In this document: piece after piece, positions 1 to 5,559 of the stretch | How the letters are laid out: the number at the start of each line of letters is the position of its first letter | Position numbering within the stretch: position 1 is the stretch's first letter | Assembly: GCA_937864385.1 (NCBI GenBank) | Contig: CALMJN010000415.1 | Coordinates: forward strand, 1-7,441 | Direction of reading: 5' to 3' | DNA length: 7,441 bases | From: an uncultured Methanosarcinales archaeon | GTDB lineage: Archaea; Halobacteriota; Methanosarcinia; Methanotrichales; Methanotrichaceae | Made by a program: the position numbers and the translations under genes | The notes under the pieces: model-generated | The model's input: the letters and a program-made list of their open reading frames with translations, nothing else | Databases searched by the model: none | Told to the model about the DNA's origin: nothing

Positions 1-40
1 GAATACTTTCCCCCTGCCTGGGCCAGAGATATAGCCTGGT

Positions 41-63
41 ATGCTAGACGCCTTCCATAGCAT
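41..63. repeat. Short inverted repeat (6-bp arms) upstream of nrdD
   Basis: The arms ATGCTA (41-46) and TAGCAT (58-63) are perfect reverse complements around an 11-base spacer. The repeat lies at the end of a GC-richer stretch (1-60), just before the AT-rich nrdD promoter region. It may be the 3' end hairpin of an upstream transcript or a chance palindrome. I see no supported gene in 1-251. The preceding bases (GCCTGGTA) resemble a tRNA D-loop, but no tRNA can be completed. Confidence 0.25.
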
Positions 64-76
64 CATTATTCAAAGT

Positions 77-102
77 TGAAAATATAATTTAATAAAAATT
101 TA
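77..102 (+). promoter_or_regulatory. Probable archaeal promoter (BRE/TATA) of nrdD
   Basis: This is the most AT-rich stretch upstream of nrdD. The bases TTGAAAATATAATTT at about 76-90 look like a purine-rich BRE followed by a TATA box, and a second AT run (AATAAAAATTTA) follows. Transcription would start near 108-115, leaving a leader of about 140 bases before the preferred nrdD start at 252. That is long for a methanogen gene and leaves room for leader control or a further promoter closer in. The assignment rests on composition and motif shape only. Confidence 0.4.
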
Positions 103-251
103 GATGAAGTTTGGAGCGAAACTCCCATAAACCATGCCTTAAATAAAAAGTCAGGTTTAGAATTGAGGGTATTAATCATGCTTTGCAGAGGGGATGGGCT
201 TTGAGCAGCAGGATAGTACAACAGACACTGGAGGGGCTGGCAGTATCGGCT

Positions 252-2477
252 ATGCCCAGGGTCAGGACCACAGACGGGCATCTGCTGGACTGGGACAGGG
301 GGGCCATAGCCAAGCAGTTATTGAAGGAGACAAAGCTCTCCGAGCAGTTTTATAAAAGTCCGGGCATAACTGCAGAAGAGGCGGAGGACATAGCCAAAGA
401 GGTGGAGCGGCGGGTGCGCTGGATGTCTGTGCAGTACCTGAGCGGCCCCCTGGTGCGGGAGATAATGAACGTAGTTCTTTTAGAGCGGCATCATGCCGAG
501 TGGCGCAACATCTGCACCCGGGTGGGCACTCCCGTCTTCGACGCCCACCTCATCGATATCGGCACGGGTTTTGAGTCCAAGGAGAACGCCAATCTGCAGG
601 AGAATGCCGAGACCAGCCACAAGAAGAAAGCGGACAAGATCAGCAAGGAGCAGTACCTCCTTCTCCTGCCGCCATACCTGGCAGACCGCCATCTGGCCGG
701 GGACCTGCACATCCACGACCTGGAGTACTTCGGAACCAGACCCTTCTGCCAGGACTGGGACCTGCGCTACTTCCTCTACTACGGTCTTATGCCCGACGGC
801 CTGGGCACCAAGGCCAGCGTGGCCGGCCCGGCCAAGAAGCCGGAGGTAGCCATACTTCACGCCGTGAAAGCTCTAGGCAGCGCCCAGACCAACTTTGCGG
901 GCGGCCAGGGCTTCTATAACTTCCTCACCTTCATCGCCCCCTACTTTGAGGGCAAGAGCTACCAGGAGATTCTCCAGCTGATGCAGATGTTCGTCTACGA
1001 GATGACCCAGATGATGGTGGCCCGGGGAGGCCAGCTGGTCTTCTCCAGCGTCCAGCTCACTCCTGGCGTTCCCAAGCTCTGGCGGGACAAGCCTGCGGTC
1101 TACGCCGGCCGGGTCTGGGATGGCTCGTCCCCCGATGCGCCTCTCAAGACCTACGGCAGCTTCGAGCGCGAGGTACGCCTGGCCTTCAAGGCCCTGATGG
1201 AGGTCATGCTGGCCGGGGATTACTGGGGCAAGCCCTTCAACTTCCCCAAGCCGGAGATCAGCATCGAGCCCGACTTCATGAAGGAAGATGAGGCCTATAA
1301 TGCGGACCATCCCGATCTGCCCACCTACAGGGATCTATATCTGCTGACCTTCAAGCTGGCCGCAGAGTACGGCACGCCCTACTTCGACAACCAGCTTCCT
1401 GCCTATCGGGGAGCGGGGGAGGGGATATCCTGCTACCAGTGCTGTGCCTATCAGTTCGCGGCCACTGCGGACAGCGACAGCCAGTTCGAAGACAAGCTGC
1501 TCTTCAAGGACGGCAAGCACTTCTCCATGGGCTCCTGGCAGGTGGTCTCCCTCAACTGCCCGCGAGCGGCATATCTGGCCAGGGGCGACGACGAGCTTCT
1601 CTTTGAGTACCTGAGGGAGCTGATGGATATATCGGTGGAGATATTCAAGGTCAAGCGGGAGTGGATGAACCAGATCATCAAGAACCACCGCATGCCTTTC
1701 GCCACCCAGCAGCCCCGCGACCCCGTCACGGGGGAGAAGGGATCCGTAGCCGTGGGCCTGGAAGGCCTGGTCTACACCATCGGCGTGGTGGGGGTTAATG
1801 AGATGGTGCAGTTTCATACCGGAAAGCAGATGCATGAGTCCAGGGATGCCTGGAAGCTGGCGGTGCGGGCCATGACCGAGATGGAGATATACTCCAAGAA
1901 GCTCTCCCAGATGCACGGCATGACCATTGCTCTGGCCCGAACGCCGGCTGAGACCACCGCTCAGCGCTTTGCCGTCTCCGACCTGATCCACGAGGAGTTC
2001 AGAGAATACGCCGAGGGCGTGGTCAAAGGGGATCTTGATGCCGTTAAGAAGAACCTGCATAAGACCCGTGACCTGCCAGTCTATTACACCAATGGCACTC
2101 ATCTCCCTCCGGCAGCGGATGTGACCATCTTTGAGAGGGCCAAGTACGAGCATGTCTTCTTCCCCATCGTCGATGGCGGCAACATCTTCCACATCTTCCT
2201 GGGAGAAGCAGCCCCCGACCCACAAGGATTGATGGACTTCGGAATGCGCCTCTCCCGTGAGACCCAGATCGGCTACTTTACCTTCAGCAAGGACATAACC
2301 GTCTGCCTGGGATGCTCTGCGGTATCAAGCGGCCTGAAGGAGAAATGCCCCAACTGCGGATCAGAGGATGTGGACCACATCAGCCGCATCACCGGCTATC
2401 TGCAGGCGGTTAGCGGATGGAACAGCGCCAAGCGCCAGGAGCTGAAGGATCGAAAGAGGTACAACCAGCTGGCTTGA
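252..2477 (+). CDS. nrdD: Anaerobic (class III) ribonucleoside-triphosphate reductase
   Basis: Class III ribonucleotide reductase reduces ribonucleotides to deoxyribonucleotides without oxygen, using a glycyl radical installed by the radical-SAM activase NrdG (not in this window). Counting from the ATG at 252 (741 aa), residues about 2-95 form the ATP-cone, the allosteric domain, opening with [15 protein letters not shown]. The catalytic barrel shows HIHD (153-156) followed by C166, the cluster CYQCC (C394, C397, C398), and SLNCPRAA with C436. The C-terminus has a zinc site, CLGC (685-688) and CPNC (699-702), then the radical loop RITGYLQ with the predicted radical glycine G715 (codon 2394-2396). 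Length and motif order fit an intact enzyme. The start is uncertain: the frame stays open to TTG codons at 183 and 201. The TTG at 201 has GAGGGG seven bases upstream, whereas ATG 252 has GGAGGGG 15 bases upstream. I prefer 252 because the conserved ATP-cone begins there. The ferredoxin 94 bases downstream has its own promoter. Confidence 0.95.
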   Translation: MPRVRTTDGHLLDWDRGAIAKQLLKETKLSEQFYKSPGITAEEAEDIAKEVERRVRWMSVQYLSGPLVREIMNVVLLERHHAEWRNICTRVGTPVFDAHLIDIGTGFESKENANLQENAETSHKKKADKISKEQYLLLLPPYLADRHLAGDLHIHDLEYFGTRPFCQDWDLRYFLYYGLMPDGLGTKASVAGPAKKPEVAILHAVKALGSAQTNFAGGQGFYNFLTFIAPYFEGKSYQEILQLMQMFVYEMTQMMVARGGQLVFSSVQLTPGVPKLWRDKPAVYAGRVWDGSSPDAPLKTYGSFEREVRLAFKALMEVMLAGDYWGKPFNFPKPEISIEPDFMKEDEAYNADHPDLPTYRDLYLLTFKLAAEYGTPYFDNQLPAYRGAGEGISCYQCCAYQFAATADSDSQFEDKLLFKDGKHFSMGSWQVVSLNCPRAAYLARGDDELLFEYLRELMDISVEIFKVKREWMNQIIKNHRMPFATQQPRDPVTGEKGSVAVGLEGLVYTIGVVGVNEMVQFHTGKQMHESRDAWKLAVRAMTEMEIYSKKLSQMHGMTIALARTPAETTAQRFAVSDLIHEEFREYAEGVVKGDLDAVKKNLHKTRDLPVYYTNGTHLPPAADVTIFERAKYEHVFFPIVDGGNIFHIFLGEAAPDPQGLMDFGMRLSRETQIGYFTFSKDITVCLGCSAVSSGLKEKCPNCGSEDVDHISRITGYLQAVSGWNSAKRQELKDRKRYNQLA

Positions 2478-2493
2478 CGGCCCGGTTGGGCTG
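2478..2493 (+). terminator. Weak hairpin just after nrdD
   Basis: A six-pair stem including one G-U (core GCCC, 2480-2483, with GGGC, 2488-2491) starts one base after the nrdD stop codon, with a four-base loop. No T-tract follows; the next bases lead into the ferredoxin promoter. It could stabilise the nrdD 3' end or be chance in GC-rich DNA. Confidence 0.22.
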
Positions 2494-2503
2494 TACCGGC
2501 TAA

Positions 2504-2518
2504 CGAAAGGTATATATC
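2504..2518 (+). promoter_or_regulatory. Ferredoxin promoter: BRE plus TATA box
   Basis: CGAAAGG (2504-2510) directly followed by TATATATC (2511-2518) is close to the textbook methanogen BRE/TATA layout. Expected transcription start is about 25 bases from the centre of the TATA box, near 2538-2542, giving a leader of roughly 30 bases with the Shine-Dalgarno sequence inside it. It shows that the ferredoxin can be transcribed independently of nrdD. Confidence 0.7.
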
Positions 2519-2534
2519 AGATACACAAACAGGG

Positions 2535-2558
2535 AAATCTGCCTTGTGAGGCAAATTT
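2535..2558 (+). promoter_or_regulatory. Dyad in the ferredoxin leader, abutting the ribosome binding site
   Basis: Arms AAATCTGCC (2535-2543) and GGCAAATTT (2550-2558) are reverse complements at eight of nine positions, with one C/A mismatch, around the six-base loop TTGTGA. The dyad covers the predicted transcription start and ends exactly where the Shine-Dalgarno sequence begins (2559). It could be a DNA operator for a dimeric repressor at the start site or, if transcribed in full, an RNA hairpin affecting access to the ribosome binding site. No known family is recognised. Confidence 0.45.
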
Positions 2559-2563
2559 GGAGG
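2559..2563 (+). promoter_or_regulatory. Ribosome binding site of the ferredoxin gene
   Basis: GGAGG ends eight bases before the ATG at 2572. This decides the start: an in-frame TTG at 2557 would add five residues, but it overlaps this site and has none of its own. Confidence 0.8.
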
Positions 2564-2571
2564 ATTTAATA

Positions 2572-2751
2572 ATGCCTGCAGTTGTCAACCGAGATGAGTG
2601 CGTAAGCTGTGGAACCTGCGTCGAGGAGTGCCCGGAAGAGGCCATCACCATGGGCGAGGACGAAATAGCAGTAGTAAATGTTGAAAAGTGCACTGAGTGC
2701 GGAACATGCGTTGAGGCTTGCCCATCTGAAGCCATCACCATTGAGAAATAA
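2572..2751 (+). CDS. 2[4Fe-4S] ferredoxin (bacterial/clostridial type)
   Basis: A 59-residue soluble electron carrier made of two ferredoxin repeats. Each repeat has the pattern C-x2-C-x2-C-x3-C-P: C10, C13, C16, C20 and C40, C43, C46, C50. The eight cysteines bind two low-potential [4Fe-4S] clusters; as usual, the last cysteine of each motif completes the cluster of the other repeat. The length is typical for the family, the protein is strongly acidic, and no extra domain is fused. In methanogens such ferredoxins carry electrons between CO dehydrogenase/acetyl-CoA synthase, membrane complexes and biosynthetic reductases. The gene follows nrdD by 94 bases, so this copy might serve ribonucleotide reduction, but that is inference. 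It has its own TATA box, a leader dyad and a good ribosome binding site, and it ends 14 bases from the converging DUF116 gene. Confidence 0.95.
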   Translation: MPAVVNRDECVSCGTCVEECPEEAITMGEDEIAVVNVEKCTECGTCVEACPSEAITIEK

Positions 2752-2765
2752 CTGCATATCTCAAC

Positions 2766-3434
2766 TCATTTTTTTGCCAGTGCATCTTTTTCTTTGATTG
2801 CCTCGTAAAACTGCTCCCAATCGAGGTCAGTAGACACGCAGCCTGCCCTTAGGAGAGGAACGCCTCTGGCCGGTATGCCGTAGCGATGGCAGAGGTCCAG
2901 CCCCTCTTTTATCTCCATGTGGCAGCCAACGCCAACAATGGCCTGCGGCTGGTATTTCTTTATCATCCTCTTGATGAAGCTCGATCCAGGCACAACAAAT
3001 AGCCGGTAGCCCAAACCCTCGGCGTATTTCTTGGCTTCACCCACCCGGCAGCGCCCGCAGTCGATGCACTTTATGCCCTCGGGTGTGAGCTTGGCCGGAC
3101 ACTCTGTGCTGCGAACACATTGGGGCATGAAGATGAAGCGCTCTTCATAAGGAACTCTTGAGAATTTTCTGTTGTTTATGTAATTGCGCAGCTTCACACC
3201 CACATCGTCTATGATGCTGTCATCTATCCGCAGAACCCAGAATATGGCCTTGATCACATTCTCCAGCAGTACGATGCCTATGAGCATATAGCGGGCGGCA
3301 AAGAAGTTCCCGGTCTTGAAGGAGTAAAGGATTAGCAAAGCTACGATTATGGATAAAATGAGCACCAGTACGGCGAGAAGCACTACCGCTTCTCCCACCA
3401 GATAAAAGAGCCGGTTTATATAATCGGGGAACAT
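2766..3434 (-). CDS. DUF116 family membrane-anchored cysteine-rich protein
   Basis: A 222-residue protein of the DUF116 family, whose function is unknown. Two hydrophobic helices (about residues 11-38 and 46-68) anchor it in the membrane. The rest is a soluble domain with the family's signature: FMPQCVRSTECP (C106, C112), GIKCIDCGRCRVG (C123, C126, C129), VVGVGCHMEI (C171), C182 and LLRAGCVSTDLD (C199). The C-x2-C-x2-C cluster resembles an iron-sulfur or metal site, so a redox or metal role is plausible but unproven. With two helices, an even topology would put both termini on the same side; the cysteine domain is probably cytoplasmic. The ATG at 3434 has AAGGA eight bases upstream on its strand. 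The gene converges on the ferredoxin gene and diverges from rpsO. Confidence 0.85.
   Translation of the reverse strand: MFPDYINRLFYLVGEAVVLLAVLVLILSIIVALLILYSFKTGNFFAARYMLIGIVLLENVIKAIFWVLRIDDSIIDDVGVKLRNYINNRKFSRVPYEERFIFMPQCVRSTECPAKLTPEGIKCIDCGRCRVGEAKKYAEGLGYRLFVVPGSSFIKRMIKKYQPQAIVGVGCHMEIKEGLDLCHRYGIPARGVPLLRAGCVSTDLDWEQFYEAIKEKDALAKK
2769..2775 (+). terminator. Oligo-T terminator of the ferredoxin gene
   Basis: A run of seven T lies 17 bases beyond the ferredoxin stop codon. Archaeal RNA polymerase commonly terminates at such T-tracts without a hairpin. The tract also encodes the final lysines of the DUF116 gene on the other strand, so the terminator lies inside that gene's end. Confidence 0.55.
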
Positions 3435-3460
3435 GGATATGATCCTTGAAAATTGCCTGC

Positions 3461-3475
3461 CTATAAATCACTTGC
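3461..3475 (-). promoter_or_regulatory. Putative DUF116 promoter
   Basis: Read on the - strand, GCAAGT (3475-3470) is followed by GATTTATAG, giving a BRE-like box and a TATA box (ATTTATAG, 3468-3461). The predicted start, about 3437-3440, lies within a few bases of the ATG and would exclude the AAGGA sequence. So either the message is nearly leaderless or transcription starts further upstream. Confidence 0.45.
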
Positions 3476-3488
3476 CTAGGGGGGCGGC

Positions 3489-3501
3489 GCAAGTTTTTTA
3501 T
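3489..3501 (+). promoter_or_regulatory. Putative promoter of the rpsO-serS operon
   Basis: GCAAGT (3489-3494) followed by TTTTTATCC repeats the GCAAGT-NN-TTTAT arrangement of the divergent DUF116 promoter. A transcript starting about 25 bases on, near 3523-3527, would have a leader of some 35 bases containing the GAGG ribosome binding site (3548-3551) of rpsO. Confidence 0.5.
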
Positions 3502-3560
3502 CCCACCTGGCAGGGAGAGTTACACCTTCGCCTTTATGAAATTTAATGAGGATTGTAAAG

Positions 3561-4016
3561 ATGGCTAAGATGCATAGCAGAAAAAAGGGTTCCTCCCGAT
3601 CCAGACCTCCTGTGGGCGCCAAAGTGCCCTCCTGGTCTGATATGTCCAAGGAGGAGCTGGAAAAGACGATCATGAAGCTACATGAGAGCGGAGCGGCTCC
3701 CAGCAAGATCGGCCTGACCCTGAGAGATCAGTACGGCGTTCCCAGCACTAAGCTGGCCCTGGGCAAGAGTATAACCGGCCTGTTAAAGGAGAACAAGGCC
3801 CTGCCTGATATCCCGGAGGACCTGGCCAATCTGATGAGAAAGGCCTTGCATGTCAGGAAGCATATCAATGCCAACAAAAAGGATGATCACAACAAGAGAG
3901 CTCTGCAGCTTACCGAGAACAAGGTAAGAAGGCTGGTCAAATACTACCATGACTCCGGACGGCTGGCGCCGGAATGGACTTATTCGCCGGAGACGGCTGA
4001 GATTCTCATCTCATGA
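3561..4016 (+). CDS. rpsO: 30S ribosomal protein S15 (uS15), archaeal
   Basis: uS15 is a primary 16S rRNA-binding protein that nucleates the platform of the small ribosomal subunit. The 151-residue product has the archaeal/eukaryotic layout: an N-terminal extension opening MAKMHSRKKGSSRSRPP, then the S15 core with SKIGLTLRDQYGVPS and, near the C-terminus, the region containing LTENKVRRLVKYYHDSGRLAP. It is highly basic, as expected. The frame is open to an ATG at 3546. I chose 3561 because family members begin MAKMH and because GAGG (3548-3551) lies nine bases upstream; the 3546 ATG would place that sequence inside the gene. It is first in the operon, and its stop overlaps the start of the DHH gene in ATGA. 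Confidence 0.96.
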   Translation: MAKMHSRKKGSSRSRPPVGAKVPSWSDMSKEELEKTIMKLHESGAAPSKIGLTLRDQYGVPSTKLALGKSITGLLKENKALPDIPEDLANLMRKALHVRKHINANKKDDHNKRALQLTENKVRRLVKYYHDSGRLAPEWTYSPETAEILIS

Positions 4017-5341
4017 AGCGGCTGGATAAAGCTGCTGAGGCCATTGCCAGGTCGATACTGCATTGCGAGAGCATGCGGGTGATCTCCCACAACGACGCCG
4101 ACGGGATCACCTCCGCTGCCCTGATCTGCACTGCCCTGCAGCGCGCCGGAATCCCCTTTCAGGCCACGCTGCTCAATAGACTGGACGACTCAGCCCTTGC
4201 CGGGCTGGACCGTCCGGTGGTCTTCTGCGATATGGGCAGCGGCAAGCCGGAGACAATATCCCGGGTCAAAGAGGACTGTTTTGTTCTGGACCACCACCGT
4301 CCGGTGGGAAGCATAGATTGCATGCACCTCAATCCCCATCTTTTCGGAATTGATGGGGCCTTTGAGCTGTCTGCAGCAGGCACGGTTTATTCTGTGGTCC
4401 GGCATATGGGCGATAACTCCGATCTGGCCGGCCTGGCCCTGGTGGGGGCCATGGGCGACCGGCAGGCCATGATCGGGGCCAACCGGAGCATCCTGGATGA
4501 GGCGGTATCCTCGGGAGCGGTGGAGGTCCGGCCAGGCCTGAAGATGGCAGAGGACGGTCCTTTAGAGGAGGTCTTAGCCAGCTGCATTGAGCCCTTGCTG
4601 GAATATGTGGGGGACAGGTATGCTGCGGCACAGTTCTTGCAGGAGCTGAAGATCTCCGGGCATGTGGAGAGCCTGGAGAAGGATGATCTGGCCCGACTGA
4701 GCACGGCCATCACCCTCAAGCTGCTGATGCAGGGCTCCTTCGCCGCAGACTCCATCGTGGGGGAGGTGATCAGGCTGCGGCATGAGGTGGTGGAGAACTC
4801 CCTGGAGATGGTGCAGCTACTAAACGCCTGCGGCAACCGGGACCTTCCGGGGCTGGGCCTGCAGATATGCCTGCGCGATGAGAGCGCTCTGCCGGAAGCG
4901 AGGAGGATGGCGGCGGAGTACAAGGATCATATCCTGCGGGAGATAGCCCTCCTTCGAGAGAAGAGCAGGGCCATGAAGAATATTCGCTATCTTAAGATGG
5001 AGAACGGCGAGGCTGGGGCTATCGTATCCGGTCTGGGGATTCGCTATCTTTACACTGATCTGCCCCTGATCACCCTAAACCACAAAGATGATATGGTCAA
5101 GATATCGGGACGGGGAAACAGGCCGCTGATCTCCCGGGGACTGGACCTATCCGTAGCTTTGCGAAAGGCGGCTGGCGCGGTGGGCGGAGTGGGCGGCGGG
5201 CATACCATCGCCAGCGGTGGCTCCATTCCCCCTGGGTCCGAGGATCGGTTCCTGACTATTTTGGATGAGATTGTGGGAGAGCAGCTTCAGCCCCCCGAGA
5301 AGGAGCCGGCTCCTCCGGCGGAGAGCGGGAGCGGATTATGA
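4013..5341 (+). CDS. DHH/DHHA1 family phosphoesterase (archaeal RecJ-like nuclease)
   Basis: A 442-residue metal-dependent phosphoesterase of the archaeal RecJ/GAN-like group, related to bacterial RecJ single-strand exonuclease. All catalytic motifs are present: SHNDADG (H26, D28, D30), VFCDMGSG (D73), LDHHRP (D93, H94, H95) and GAMGDR (D149), which together bind the two metal ions. The C-terminal DHHA1 domain ends in GGVGGGHTIASGG (H397), the substrate-binding loop. The last 20 residues are rich in proline and glutamate and look disordered. No clear Shine-Dalgarno precedes the ATG, which overlaps the rpsO stop codon (ATGA), so translation is probably coupled to rpsO. Likely substrate is single-stranded DNA or RNA; some archaeal relatives act with the GINS replication complex and others on RNA, and the sequence does not decide between them. 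Linkage of this family with S15 and Pcc1 is widespread in archaea. Confidence 0.92.
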   Translation: MKRLDKAAEAIARSILHCESMRVISHNDADGITSAALICTALQRAGIPFQATLLNRLDDSALAGLDRPVVFCDMGSGKPETISRVKEDCFVLDHHRPVGSIDCMHLNPHLFGIDGAFELSAAGTVYSVVRHMGDNSDLAGLALVGAMGDRQAMIGANRSILDEAVSSGAVEVRPGLKMAEDGPLEEVLASCIEPLLEYVGDRYAAAQFLQELKISGHVESLEKDDLARLSTAITLKLLMQGSFAADSIVGEVIRLRHEVVENSLEMVQLLNACGNRDLPGLGLQICLRDESALPEARRMAAEYKDHILREIALLREKSRAMKNIRYLKMENGEAGAIVSGLGIRYLYTDLPLITLNHKDDMVKISGRGNRPLISRGLDLSVALRKAAGAVGGVGGGHTIASGGSIPPGSEDRFLTILDEIVGEQLQPPEKEPAPPAESGSGL

Positions 5342-5559
5342 TCCGGGCCCGCCTTGTTTTCCGGGGGCGGGAGGCAGAGGCTGTGGCCAAGGCAGTGGAG
5401 CCGGACAACCTGCCCAATATGATTCTGGAGAGCGGAGGGGAAAAGCTCTCTCTGCAATTCTCCACGGAGAAGATTGGGACTCTGCTCTCCACAGTAGACG
5501 ATCTGCTGATGAACATTAAAATAGCGGAAGAGACAGTGAAGATCACGGAGGAGAGATGA
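5338..5559 (+). CDS. pcc1: KEOPS complex subunit Pcc1
   Basis: Pcc1 is the small dimerising subunit of KEOPS, the archaeal/eukaryotic complex (Kae1, Bud32, Cgi121, Pcc1) that makes N6-threonylcarbamoyladenosine at position 37 of tRNAs reading ANN codons. The 73-residue protein shows the family pattern: a first strand (RARLVF), a helix ending in the conserved VEPDNLP (about residues 20-26), two strands, and the C-terminal helix with the conserved [11 protein letters not shown] (about 47-57). It is slightly short but within the family range. The ATG overlaps the DHH stop codon in ATGA and has GGGAG (5327-5331) six bases upstream. Its own stop overlaps the serS start. Other KEOPS genes are not in the window. 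Confidence 0.92.
   Translation: MIRARLVFRGREAEAVAKAVEPDNLPNMILESGGEKLSLQFSTEKIGTLLSTVDDLLMNIKIAEETVKITEER

Noticed and set aside
20..75. Possible tRNA gene or fragment: GCCTGGTA resembles a D-loop and CTTCCAT resembles an anticodon loop.
   Set aside because: The anticodon stem does not pair, there is no GTTCRAATC-type T-loop, and no acceptor stem partner follows; the next bases are plain AT-rich DNA.
66..281. Small - strand reading frame of 71 codons upstream of and overlapping nrdD.
   Set aside because: It overlaps the AT-rich promoter region and the nrdD start, has no recognisable domain and ends in low-complexity AT-derived residues.
1335..2225. Long - strand reading frame (296 codons) opposite nrdD.
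   Set aside because: It is the antisense shadow of a GC-rich conserved gene; its translation shows no domain and nrdD is unambiguous on the + strand.
2557..2571. Alternative TTG start adding five residues to the ferredoxin.
   Set aside because: The TTG overlaps the GGAGG that is ideally placed for the ATG at 2572, and family members start close to that ATG.
3546..3560. Upstream ATG of rpsO.
   Set aside because: Archaeal uS15 proteins start MAKMH, matching the ATG at 3561, and the upstream ATG would put the ribosome binding site inside the gene.
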